A stretch of 64,000 nt of DNA from Tolypeutes matacus (taxonomy: Eukaryota > Chordata > Mammalia > Cingulata > Chlamyphoridae): assembly GCA_026826555.1 (NCBI GenBank), contig JAKSZT010020697.1:2945511-3009510 (forward strand), given 5' to 3'. Both the position numbers and the translations under genes were made by a program. The notes beneath the pieces are model-generated. The model saw only the letters and a program-made list of their open reading frames with translations. It was not told the origin of the DNA and made no database searches. Numbering within the stretch: position 1 is the stretch's first letter; each line of letters begins with the position of its first letter. Positions 35,981 through 45,330 of the stretch are shown here, in pieces.

Positions 35981-37194
35981 CTGCCCTTTCTCTCTCAGGC
36001 TCCTGCCGTGCTTGCAGGGCCGGCGGGCGAGGAGGCGGGACACGTAGGCGCTGCCACTAGCGTGGCCGCCACTCCTCCTGTTCCAGCCGTCGCTGCCGCC
36101 CTCGCTTCTTGGGCTGAGTCCTCCTGCAGCCCCAGCCTTCACTCTGCCTGGCCCCGTCCTCAGTCCACCGCCCCCTTAGCTGTCCCGGGCTTCTCCTCCT
36201 ACCGCGAAGATGGCGATACCCTCCTGCCGGGAGAAGGCTCAGAAGCTGAAGGAACAGCACCAGCTCATTCAGTCCAAGCTGCTAAGGGAGGAGGACAACA
36301 AGTACTGTGCGACTGCGAGACCAAAGGTATCGCTGATGTCGCTGCCCTCGGCTGGGGCCTCCTGCAGCCAATGACCTTCCCGCCCCTCACGGCCCAAGTG
36401 GATGCAGTGGGCTGTGTCCCACCTACCCGGCCTTAACTGAGGGAGGGATGGTGGGCGCTGGGCTCCTCAGATGGACTCTCACATCTGCAGGAAGCGGCAG
36501 GGAGGTCAGGTCTGTGGGCGCCGTCACTGGTTCTAGCCTCCCCTCCTCCCTGGCTAAGGGGCAGAGCCGGTTCATGCGTCTTGATGCTCGGACTTTCTCT
36601 AAGCTTGGACTCTCACTGGGCCGTGGCCCAAGACGGGCTGGACGCAGAACACAGCCGGGGCAGGGCTTCGGGTTAAAGGATTGCTCTCTTACCATCTTTA
36701 CTCACTGGTAGCCCTGTGGGTGGGGCCGCCCTTAGATCTAGTACCCAGGCTTGGCCCTGCCCTGTGACCCTTTCCTTCCTCTCAGTGCTCAGACGCTTGG
36801 TTTTCCATGGGGAGCCTTACCGCCTGCCCACCAGCCAGCTTGCAGAAAGAGGATGGTGGTCTTTTTTGGTGGGTTGGAGTGTTACTGAATAAAATAACTG
36901 GTAAAGAGTCGATGTTATTATTATTAGTAGTAGTGCTATTCTTTTTATGTTTGAATATTAGCCAGAATGAAAAGAAATTCCATTACTTGAGTCTCTTGGA
37001 CAGTCGGCATATGTTACTGAAGATTTTAATAATTAGATATTTTCTGACCAGCTAGACGGAAGGTGAATATGTGGATACTGGGTTGTGTGCTTAATAATTT
37101 TGAAGGTTCATTTATAGGTCCAGAGATGGAAAAGACCAAATTTTAGTTTGTTCTGCCACAGCCTTTAAAATAAACTATTATTAGTCCTTAAAAA
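35981..37194 (+). pseudogene. SMAP1: SMAP1 retrocopy of an intronically polyadenylated transcript
   Basis: A GC-rich 1.2 kb insertion flanked by perfect 19-bp repeats AAGAAAGATACATAAATGA (35962-35980, 37195-37213). 35981-36209 resembles a 5' UTR. The ATG at 36210 opens MAIPSCREKAQKLKEQHQLI, and the frame continues to LLREEDNKYC. That is the N-terminus of SMAP1, an ARF GTPase-activating protein acting in clathrin-dependent endocytosis. Near 36308-36315 one base is missing, shifting the frame at the first zinc-finger Cys pair. At 36326 the exon ends in AAG followed by GTATCG, an unspliced donor. Intron-like sequence follows to AATAAA (37169-37174) and an A tail from 37190. Only exon 1 exists, so no GAP domain can be made. 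Confidence 0.85.
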
Positions 37195-37196
37195 AA
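37169..37196 (+). terminator. Poly(A) signal and tail of the SMAP1 retrocopy
   Basis: AATAAA at 37169-37174 lies 15 bases before the start of an A run at 37190. That is the normal signal-to-cleavage distance and supports true 3'-end processing of the source RNA within intron 1. Confidence 0.8.
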
Positions 37197-38417
37197 GAAA
37201 GATACATAAATGATTAGAGATTGGTTAAATGTCATGACAATCGTCTCCTTAATGAAGAAAGTGAAGAAAAAATGTTTAATCATATTAATATTTCATAAAA
37301 CTAAACCCATATTTTTTTTACCATTAACATTGATACAAAAATATTGCAATATTACTGGTAACTATAGTCTATAAATTATATTAGTTATATTTTTCCTATT
37401 TATCACCAAATTTTTAGCATCTTGTAGTTGAAGAACATTTTTGTATTTATAGTAGTAACCACCATCCTCATCTACCACCTAAAGCACTATGTTACACAAC
37501 CCCTAGATTATCCTTATGCTGTCTTTCAATTAACATTAACCTCCCTAGAGTACCTCTTTCAACTAAAATCCCAGGTTATAAATAAGCAGTGTGTGTAATA
37601 GTCATTATAATGTGCTAATATCAACTCTATCCATTTCATCATATTTATAATTGACCTTATTAAACATTCTATATACATTCAGTATCATCTCTCCCTTCTT
37701 AACCATCATTCTGTCTCCTACTAACCTATACTTTATAATGTTATTCCATAAGCTTACTAATCATATTTAGTCCATATCAGTGAGAACATAAAATTTTCAT
37801 CGTTTTGTTTCTCTTATTTCACTCAACATATCATCATCAAGGTTCATTCTTGCTGTCACATGCATCCAGATTTCATTTCTTCTTAACCTGAATAGTATTC
37901 CATACTTTGTAGATACCAAATTTTCTTTATCCATTCATCAGTTGATTGGCATTTAATCTGTTTCCATCTTTTAGCAATTGTCGGTAACACCACTATGAAC
38001 ATGAGTGTGCAAATATCTGTTATCATCCTTGGTTTCAGACCTTCTGTATATATTCCTAGTAGTAGGATTGCTGAATCATAGGGCAGTTCTATACTTAGCT
38101 TCCTGAGGGACACTAAATCATCCTCTGCAGAGGCAACACCATTTACATACCCACCAACAATGAAGGATTGTTCAAATTTCTCCACATATTCTCCAGCACC
38201 CATAATTTTCTGTTATTTTTTAATTGCCATTCTGTAAGGCATATGTTATCTCATTGTAGTTTTGATTGACATTTCCCTAATAGCTAGTAATGCCGAACAT
38301 CTTTTCATGAGCTATTTTGGTAATTTGTGTTTCCTCTTTGAAAAAATGCCTATTCAAGTATTTTGCCCTTTTTTAAATTAGGTTTTTGTCTCTCTGTCAT
38401 TGTTATATGATCTTTTT

Positions 38418-38606
38418 TTTTTTTTTTTTTTTTTAAAGATTTTATTTATTTATTCATTTATCCCCCCCTTGCTGCTTGTGCTCGCTGGGTCAGCCAACCA
38501 CACCGTGAGGGCGGGCCTGCCTTCACCAGGAGGCCCCGGGAACCGAACCCGGGGCCTCCCATATGGTAAACAGGAGCCCTACTGATTGAGCCACAGCCGC
38601 CTCCCT
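38418..38606 (-). mobile_element. tRNA-derived SINE in outer L1
   Basis: Same family as 11356-11559: T-run and ATTT repeats (tail), body, the CCATATGG block, and a GAGCCACAGCCGC head read on the opposite strand. Direct repeats TATGATCTTTTT (38406-38417 and 38607-38618) flank it, and L1 ORF2 sequence continues on both sides. Confidence 0.9.
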
Positions 38607-39547
38607 TATGATCTTTTTATATAACAAGGGATATGTGGTTACTGAAGATTTTCTCTCATTGAATAGTCTGCATTTTCACCTTCTTAAAAATTGTTTGAAA
38701 CACAAAAGTGTTTCATTTTGAGGAAGTCCCAAGCTCTATTTATCTTTTTCTTTCTTTGCTTGTGTTTTGGGTGTAAGGGCCAAGAAATCACCACCTACAT
38801 CAAGAACTTAAAGTTGTTTCCCTACATTTTCTTCTGGGAGATTTATGGTTCTAAATTTTTACATCTAGGTTCTTGACCTATTTTGAGTTAATTTAAGTTA
38901 ATGATGTGTGGGGTAGGGATCCTTTTCTTTCTTTGAGATATGGGTATCCAGTTTTCCCAGCACCATTTGTTAAATAGGCTGTTCTAACTCAGCTGGGTTG
39001 GTTTCACAGCCTTGTCAAAAATCACTTGGCCATAGATGTGAGGGTCTATTTTGAACTCTTGATTCAATCCCATCAATCAATCTATCTTTATACCAGTATG
39101 CTGTTTATTACCACTTTGGTTAAATAATATGCCTTAAAGTTGGGAAATGAGAATCCTTCAACTGCATTCTTCTTTTTTAAGAAAGTTTTGGCTATTTAGG
39201 AGCCCATATGCTTCAGGATAAATTTGATAATAGGCTTTTACAATTTTACAAAGAAGGCTGTTTGAATTTGTATCAGGATTGCATTAAATCTATAGATCAG
39301 TTTGAGTAAAATTGACATCTTAGTGATATTTAGTCTTCCAACACATGAACACACAATGTCCTTCAATTTATTGAGGTCTTCCTTGGTTTCTTTTAACAAT
39401 GTTTTGTAGTTCTCTGAATACAGGCCCTTTATGTCCTTGGTTGTTTATTCCTAAATATTTGATTATTTTAGTCAATATTGAAAATGGATTTTTTTCCCTA
39501 ACTTACTCCTCAGTATGCTCATTAGTAGTGTATAAAAAGTCTATTGA

Positions 39548-40507
39548 TATGCAAATATTCTCACTGTCCTGATTTTGTGATAATTAGGGCAGGCTGAACA
39601 TTTGCTATATTAGAAACCATGCATGTGTCCCCAGACCTAGTTTTTCTCACTAGGTCTGGTTTTTAGAATGCTGGTGATAAACTAAGCCTGGTTTATTATA
39701 TGACCATCCTGTATGGGAAATGACTGCAACTCTAGGTATATTTTGTCAACCTTAAGAGATTTTGCAGGGGGATGGATGTGGCTCAAATGGTTGGGCATCC
39801 GTCTGCCATATGGAGGGACCTGGGACTCCTGGTAAAAATTAAAAAAAAAAAAAAAAAAGAAAAATATAGAAGGTGTGCGGGCTGCCAGGCCCTGTGTGTG
39901 GGTGAGCCGCCAGGCCCCGTGAGTGGGTGAGCCCCCCCAGGCCCCGTGCGCGGGTGCACCTCAGGCCCCGTGAGCCACGCAGCAAGATGATGACATAACA
40001 GGAGAGTGACACAAGGGAGAGCCAAGATGAGATGTGCCGAAAAACCAGGAACTAAGGTGGTGCAGGCAGTAGGACACCTCTCTCCCACATCAGAGGTTCT
40101 GAAGTTCGAATCTCAGTGAAGACAGGAGAAGGATGAGAAGAGAGGGCAGGAAATGGACACAGAGAGTTGCCCAGCGAATGGACACAAAAACAGCAAAAAC
40201 GGGTGGTAGTGGGGTGAAAATGAATAAAAGTAAATAAATAAATAAATAAATCCTTAAAAAAAAAGTATAGGGGAGTAAGATACAGACTATAATTAGTAGT
40301 AATACTTTGACGATGCTCTTTCATAGTTTGTTAACAAATGTTTCTCAACAATGCAAAGTATTTGTGCTGGGGTGATGTGTGGCAGTCCTGCATGATGTTA
40401 TGCATGCTTGTTTTGTAAGTTCACAGTGTTTACTGAACACTTATTGTTTATGTATGTTCATATATGAATGATATACTTCAATAAATTGTTTAAAAAAACA
40501 AACAAAA
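39548..40507 (+). mobile_element. Composite insertion: L1 3'-end piece carrying a DAS-like SINE
   Basis: Perfect 14-bp TSDs AAAAAGTCTATTGA (39534-39547 and 40508-40521) show one insertion event into the outer L1. The last 240 bp (40265-40507) match the terminal 3' UTR module of the L1 at 42401-46707 and end in AATAAATTG and an A-rich tail. The first 219 bp are unidentified and hold a perfect 10-bp-arm hairpin (39631-39659). The SINE at 39767-40264 lies inside. Confidence 0.8.
39767..40264 (+). mobile_element. Long composite SINE resembling armadillo DAS-III
   Basis: Order: a tRNA-like head (GGATGGATGTGGCTCAAATG), an A18 run, a GC-rich minisatellite of GCCAGGCCCCGTG-type units (about 39880-39980), then a second tRNA-like segment with box B AGTTCGAATCT at 40102-40112. 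A GGACAC-rich body and (AAAT)n tail follow. As I remember it, DAS-III of armadillo has a related arrangement. This is the main basis for a xenarthran host. Confidence 0.75.
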
Positions 40508-41032
40508 AAAAAGTCTATTGATTTTTTGCATATTAATCTTGTATTCTGCCACTTTGCTGAAGTTGTCTATGAATTCTACTAGTTTTGCTGTGGATTTTCT
40601 AGGATTTTCTAAGACAGGATCATATTATCAGGGAATAATGAAAATTTTACTTCTTTCCTATTTTGGTGCTTTTTATATCTTTTACATACCTAACTGCTCT
40701 AGCTAGAACATCTAGCACAATATTGAGTAACAGCAGAAATAGTGGACATACTTGTTTTTTCCCCAATCTCATTGGGAAAAATGGTCTTTCACCATACAGT
40801 ACAATGTTAGTCATGGGTTTTTCATATGTGACCTTTATCATATTGAGAAAGTTTTCTTCTATTGCTATGTTTCAGAAAGAAGGGATGTTATATTTTGTCA
40901 AATGCCTTTTCTGGATCATTTGAGATAATGAAGTGATTTTTTTTCTTCAATTTATTAATGTGGTATATTACATTGATTGATTTTCTTATGTTGAGCCATC
41001 CCTGCATACCTGTTATAAAACCCATATGATCA

Positions 41033-41247
41033 GGGAGTGGATGTTTCTCAAACAGTTGAGCACCTGCTTTCCACATGAAAGGTCCTGTCTTCACTTCCTG
41101 GTGCCTCCTAAGAACAAAAACAAACAATAACCAAACAAATTAAAAATCTAACTCAGGGTAGCCAATGTGGCTCATTGCTTAAGCACTGGCTTCCCACATA
41201 CAAGGTCCTGGTTTCATCCCTGGCACCAATATCTCAAAACAAAAACT
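41033..41247 (+). mobile_element. Dimeric tRNA-derived SINE
   Basis: Two tandem tRNA-like monomers: GGAGTGGATGTTTCTCAAACA... (41033-41150) and GTAGCCAATGTGGCTCATTGC... (41157-41247). Each has a GGTCCTG-type region and an A-rich tail. Direct repeats ATATGATCA (41024-41032 and 41248-41256) enclose both units, so they inserted together. Confidence 0.82.
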
Positions 41248-41293
41248 ATATGATCATGGTGCATAATTTTAATGTGCTTTTGAATTTGATTAG

Positions 41294-41849
41294 TGTAGCT
41301 GCTGGGCAATTTGATGTAATTATGAATTCCAAAAATATAATTGGATCATGCTTGTAAAATGATCTGTTAATCTGGGCATGATTAAGTTATGATTAGGGCG
41401 TTGACTGGGCCACGTCAGTAGGGCATTGAGCCCCACCCCTTGGTGGGTGGGGGAAGAAAATATAAAAGGCATCACAAAGAACAGAGTTGCAGCCATTTTT
41501 GAGAAATAGTTTTGATGTTGGAGTTTTGATGTTGGAGTTTTGATGTTGGAGAGAAGGCCCCAGGAGAAGAGAAGCGAGCCATTCACCTGATAGTCTACAG
41601 CTGACTGTGTGGAGGAAACAGAGGTGCTAAGCCTGGAGAGAAATGCAGCCCCGGGAAGAGAGGAACCCAAGAAGCTTGAACCCTGGCAAACGTCTTGCTC
41701 CAACACATAGCAACAAATTTTGGTGAGGGAAGAAACTTATGCTTTATGGCCTAGTAACTGTGGACTTCTACCCCCAAATAAATACCCTTTATAAAGACCA
41801 AACCATTTTTGGTATGTCACATTAGTACCCCTTTTGGCTGACTAATACA
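41294..41849 (+). mobile_element. Solo LTR
   Basis: A 556-bp LTR bounded by TG...CA with 5-bp TSDs ATTAG (41289-41293 and 41850-41854). It holds a TATA box TATAAAA at 41461-41467 and a poly(A) signal AATAAA at 41777-41782. It also has three perfect 14-bp repeats GTTTTGATGTTGGA at 41509-41550, just past the expected start site. A 5-bp TSD fits ERV-L or class I-like elements. I do not recognise the family. It marks a provirus lost by LTR-LTR recombination. Confidence 0.88.
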
Positions 41850-42400
41850 ATTAGGAAGTATTTTCTTGACGATTTCTACATCTATATCCATTAGAGATAT
41901 TGGTCTACAATTTTTTTTCATAATATTTCTATTTGGCTTTAGTATTACAGTGATGTTGGCTTCAGAGACTGCATTTTGTACCATTCCTCCCTTTTCAATT
42001 TTTTGGGAGAGGTAGAGCAAGATTGGTATTAGATCATCTTTGAATGATTTGTAGAATTTGCTGTGAAGCCATGAGGTCTTCCATCTTTCATTTTTGGGAG
42101 GTTTCTGAGGACTTTCATATTTTTAAATTGTGATTGGCTTCTTGAGGTCTTTGATTTCCTCTAGAGTCAATGTGGGTTGTTGATGGGTTTCTACAATTCA
42201 TTCATTTTATAATATTGTCAAGTTTGTGGGCATACAGTTGTTAATAGTATCCTCTTTTGATATTTTAATTTCTGCTGGGTCAGTGTTAATGTCCCCATCT
42301 CACTTCTGATTTTATTTATTTGCAGTGTCTCTCTTTCTTTTGTTTTAAACTAGCTAAGAATTTTTCAATTTTGTTAATCTTTTCAAAGAACCAAATTTTT

Positions 42401-43480
42401 TTTACATTGGCCAAATTCTAGGTTTTTAAAAAAATTTATTGAAGTATATCACTCATACATGAACATCTGTAAACAATGAATGTATAGCAATAGCTGTGAA
42501 CTTACAAAACAAACATACATAAATCATTCAGGGCTCTCATACCTCATCCTATCACCTATACCTTGCATTGTTGATAAACATTTTTAACTAATGATTAAAG
42601 CGCATCCTCAAAATATTACTACTAACCAAAGTATTTTCCCCCAAACCACCCTAAAATTATTATTATTTTTATACCATTTATACATGAACATACATAAACA
42701 ATACATGATATAGTAAAAGATGTGAACTTAGAAAGCAAACATTCATAACATCATACAGGGGTCCCATATATCAACCCTCCACCAACACCTTGTATTGTCA
42801 TGAGACATTTGTTACAAATTATGAAAGAATATTGTCAAAATCTTACTGCTAATTATAGTCCTTATCTTACCTTTGGTGTATTTTCCCCCCAATTCACCCT
42901 ATTATTATTTTTAAAATATATTTTTATGACAGAAATTGTAAACTTACAAAACAATCATGCACATGTGCAGAATTCCCAAACAACACTCTATCAACAAAAC
43001 ACACTGTGGTGGAACAATTGTTACAGATTATGAGATAATACATCCAATTATTACCAGGTCCACAGCATACATTTGGCATACATTTTCCATACTCCCTCAT
43101 TATCAACAAAGTACAACTTTGCCATAGATGCAAGAATATTACATTATTACTGTTAACCACAGTCCATAGGTCACTCCAGGTGTATTTTTCCCTTGCTTCT
43201 CCACATTCCCACTACCATGCAATTATGATGTTCATCTGCTCTAGCTCACAAAGGACACTCTTGCATCTGTACCATCAACCACAATTCTCATCCACGTCTG
43301 CATTGACTGTGCTATTGAGTACCTAGATTATTCTCTAGCTTTCTGTCAATTGACATTTACATCCCTAGACTACCATTTTCAGCCACATCCCCATTTATAA
43401 ACCAGCTGTTACTCACTATAATGTGTTACTATCAACTCTGTGCATTTCCACACTTTTACAATAAAGCTAATTAAAACTTC
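42401..43480 (-). repeat. Three-module L1 3' UTR
   Basis: Three tandem related units of about 220-270 bp: roughly 43180-42905, 42905-42655 and 42655-42430 on the minus strand. Each has a TAATTTGTAACAAATGT-like block, then a GTGTTGxTGGAGGGTTG/GGGA block, then TTTGTAAGTTCACA and a CATGTATxxATG segment. L1 copy 4 carries a version of the first unit (23460-24126). The insertion at 40265-40507 carries the last unit. Confidence 0.78.
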
Positions 43481-43489
43481 TATATACAT

Positions 43490-44290
43490 TAAATATCAGT
43501 AGTCCATCTCAGCCCTCCTCTTAGCGCCTTCAAGAATCCACCACCTACCACCAGGTCTTGAAGATATTTTCCTATGTTATCTTCTTAGAAGCTTTATGGT
43601 TCTTGCTTTTATATTTAGGGTTTTTATTCATTTTGAGTTAACTTTTGTATAAGGTGTGAGATAGGGATCCTAGATTCACCACAATCTGTGCTCTAACACA
43701 AAATGACATCAAAAAAATTATTGCCTTCTCAACCTCAATTTCCTTCTTTTGCCATGGATATGAAGTTTTATTAGCACCATTTGTTGAATGGACTCTTCTG
43801 CCTAAGCTGGGTGGGTTTGACAGGCTAGGCAAAAATCATTTGACCATAGATGTGAGGGTCTGTTTTTTAACTATCAATTCAGTTCCATTGGTCTATGTGT
43901 CTGCCTTTATGCCAGTATCATGCTGTTTTTGCCACTGTAGCTAGGTAATATGACTTAAAGCCTGGAAATGAGAGTCCTCCAACTTTGCTTTTCCTTTTTA
44001 AGATGTTTTGGCTATTCAGGACTCCTTACCCTTCTAAGTAAATTTGAGAATCATGTTTTAGATTTATTTTGAAAATACTGGTGGAGTTTGTATTGGGATT
44101 GCATTGTATCTGTACATCAATTTGAGCAGAATTGACATCTTAATGATATTTAGTCTTCCAATCTGTGAGCATGGAATGTTCTTCCAATTATTTAGGTCTT
44201 TTTTTTTTTTATTTCTTTAACAATGGGTTGTAGTTTTCTGAATATAAGTGCTTTACATCATTGGTTAAGTTTATTCCTGAATATTTGGGT
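43490..44290 (-). pseudogene. Partial ORF2 of L1-B
   Basis: Minus-strand remnants of the post-palm RT and thumb region (GINLTNDV-like near 44260) to the region before the Cys-rich domain. The endonuclease and RT palm are absent because of the junction near 44290. The Cys-rich C-terminal end also appears to be missing or very reduced before the 3' UTR. Confidence 0.72.
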
Positions 44291-44339
44291 TTTATCTGTC
44301 ATATTTTATTTTCATCACTCTTTTGACAATTTTAGTTAC

Positions 44340-45330
44340 TTTTATTGAAATAATCTTCATTTCTCTACTCTTTTCCTTGCCTCTGTCTCCTGTCTTTTCT
44401 TTTCAGGCTGTAGCACACTCTTTAGTTATTCCTGCAAAGCAGGTCTCTTGGTTAAAACTCTCTCAGTTTCTGTTTAAATGCGAATATTCTAAACCTGCCC
44501 TCATTTTTGAAAGACAATAATGCCAGATATAAGATTCTTGGCTGGAAGTTTTTCTCTTGCAGTATCTTAAATATATCATACCACTATCTTCCTACCTCCG
44601 TGGTTTCTGGTGAGAAATCACCAGTTAATCTTATTGGGTATCTTTTATATGTTATGCACTGCTTTTCTTTGCTGTTCAGAATTCTCTGTCTTTGGTATTT
44701 GACATTCTGAGTAGTATGCATCTTGGAGTTGGTCTGTTTGGATTTTTTTCTGATTGGAGTACATCATGTTTCTTGGACATGGATATCTATGCCCTTTAAT
44801 AGGGTTGGGAAATTTTCTACCATTATTTCTTCAAATATTCCTTCTACCCCTTTTCCCTTCTCTTCTCCTTTTTAGACACCCATGACATGTATGTTTGCAC
44901 ATCTCTTGCTGTTGTTTAGTTCCCTGAGGCCTTGTTCAAAATTTTCCAGTCTTTTCTTCTTCAGTTCTTTTATATGTTCACTTTCAGAGGCCGTTTCTTC
45001 AAGCTTACTAATCCTTTCTTCTGCCTTCTCAGATATGCTATTATATGATTCCAGTGTATTTTTTATTTCATTTATTTCACCTTTCATTCCCATAAGCTCT
45101 GCTGTTTTTCTATGTATGCTTTCTAACTCTTCTTTGTGCTCACCCAATGTCTTCTTAATATCCTTAATTTCTTTAGCCATCTCATTGAGTTTATTAATTT
45201 GTTTGAACATATATGATTAGTTCTCTCAACTCCTTTATGTCATCTGGAGGCTTATCTTATTCCTTTAACTGGGCCATATCTTTCTGATTCTTGGTATGGA
45301 TTGTAATTTTTTGTTGTTGTCCTGGCATCT
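44340..45330 (-). pseudogene. ORF1 of L1-B
   Basis: The minus-strand start MPGQQQKITIHTKNQKDM (about 45328) matches the other ORF1 starts here and fixes the 5' UTR boundary. A stop follows near 45257. A second open stretch, 45210-44872, is a long coiled coil (EIKDIKKTLGEHKEELESIHRK, ERISKLEETAS) ending in NIHVMGV of the RRM start. C-terminal domain remnants run to 44450. Coiled-coil trimerisation is typical of ORF1p. Confidence 0.85.

Noticed and set aside
36008..36436. 142-codon Ala/Pro-rich ORF
   Set aside because: In the GC-rich 5' UTR, exon 1 and intron start of the SMAP1 retrocopy, in a different frame from the SMAP1 reading frame at 36210.
35981..37194. Genuine first exon and CpG island of an active SMAP1 gene
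   Set aside because: Perfect 19-bp direct repeats at both ends, a poly(A) signal and tail, and a frameshift show a retrotransposed copy.
42430..43180. Possible CRISPR-like or satellite array
   Set aside because: Three long diverged units inside an L1 3' UTR with no regular short repeat-spacer structure; host is eukaryotic.
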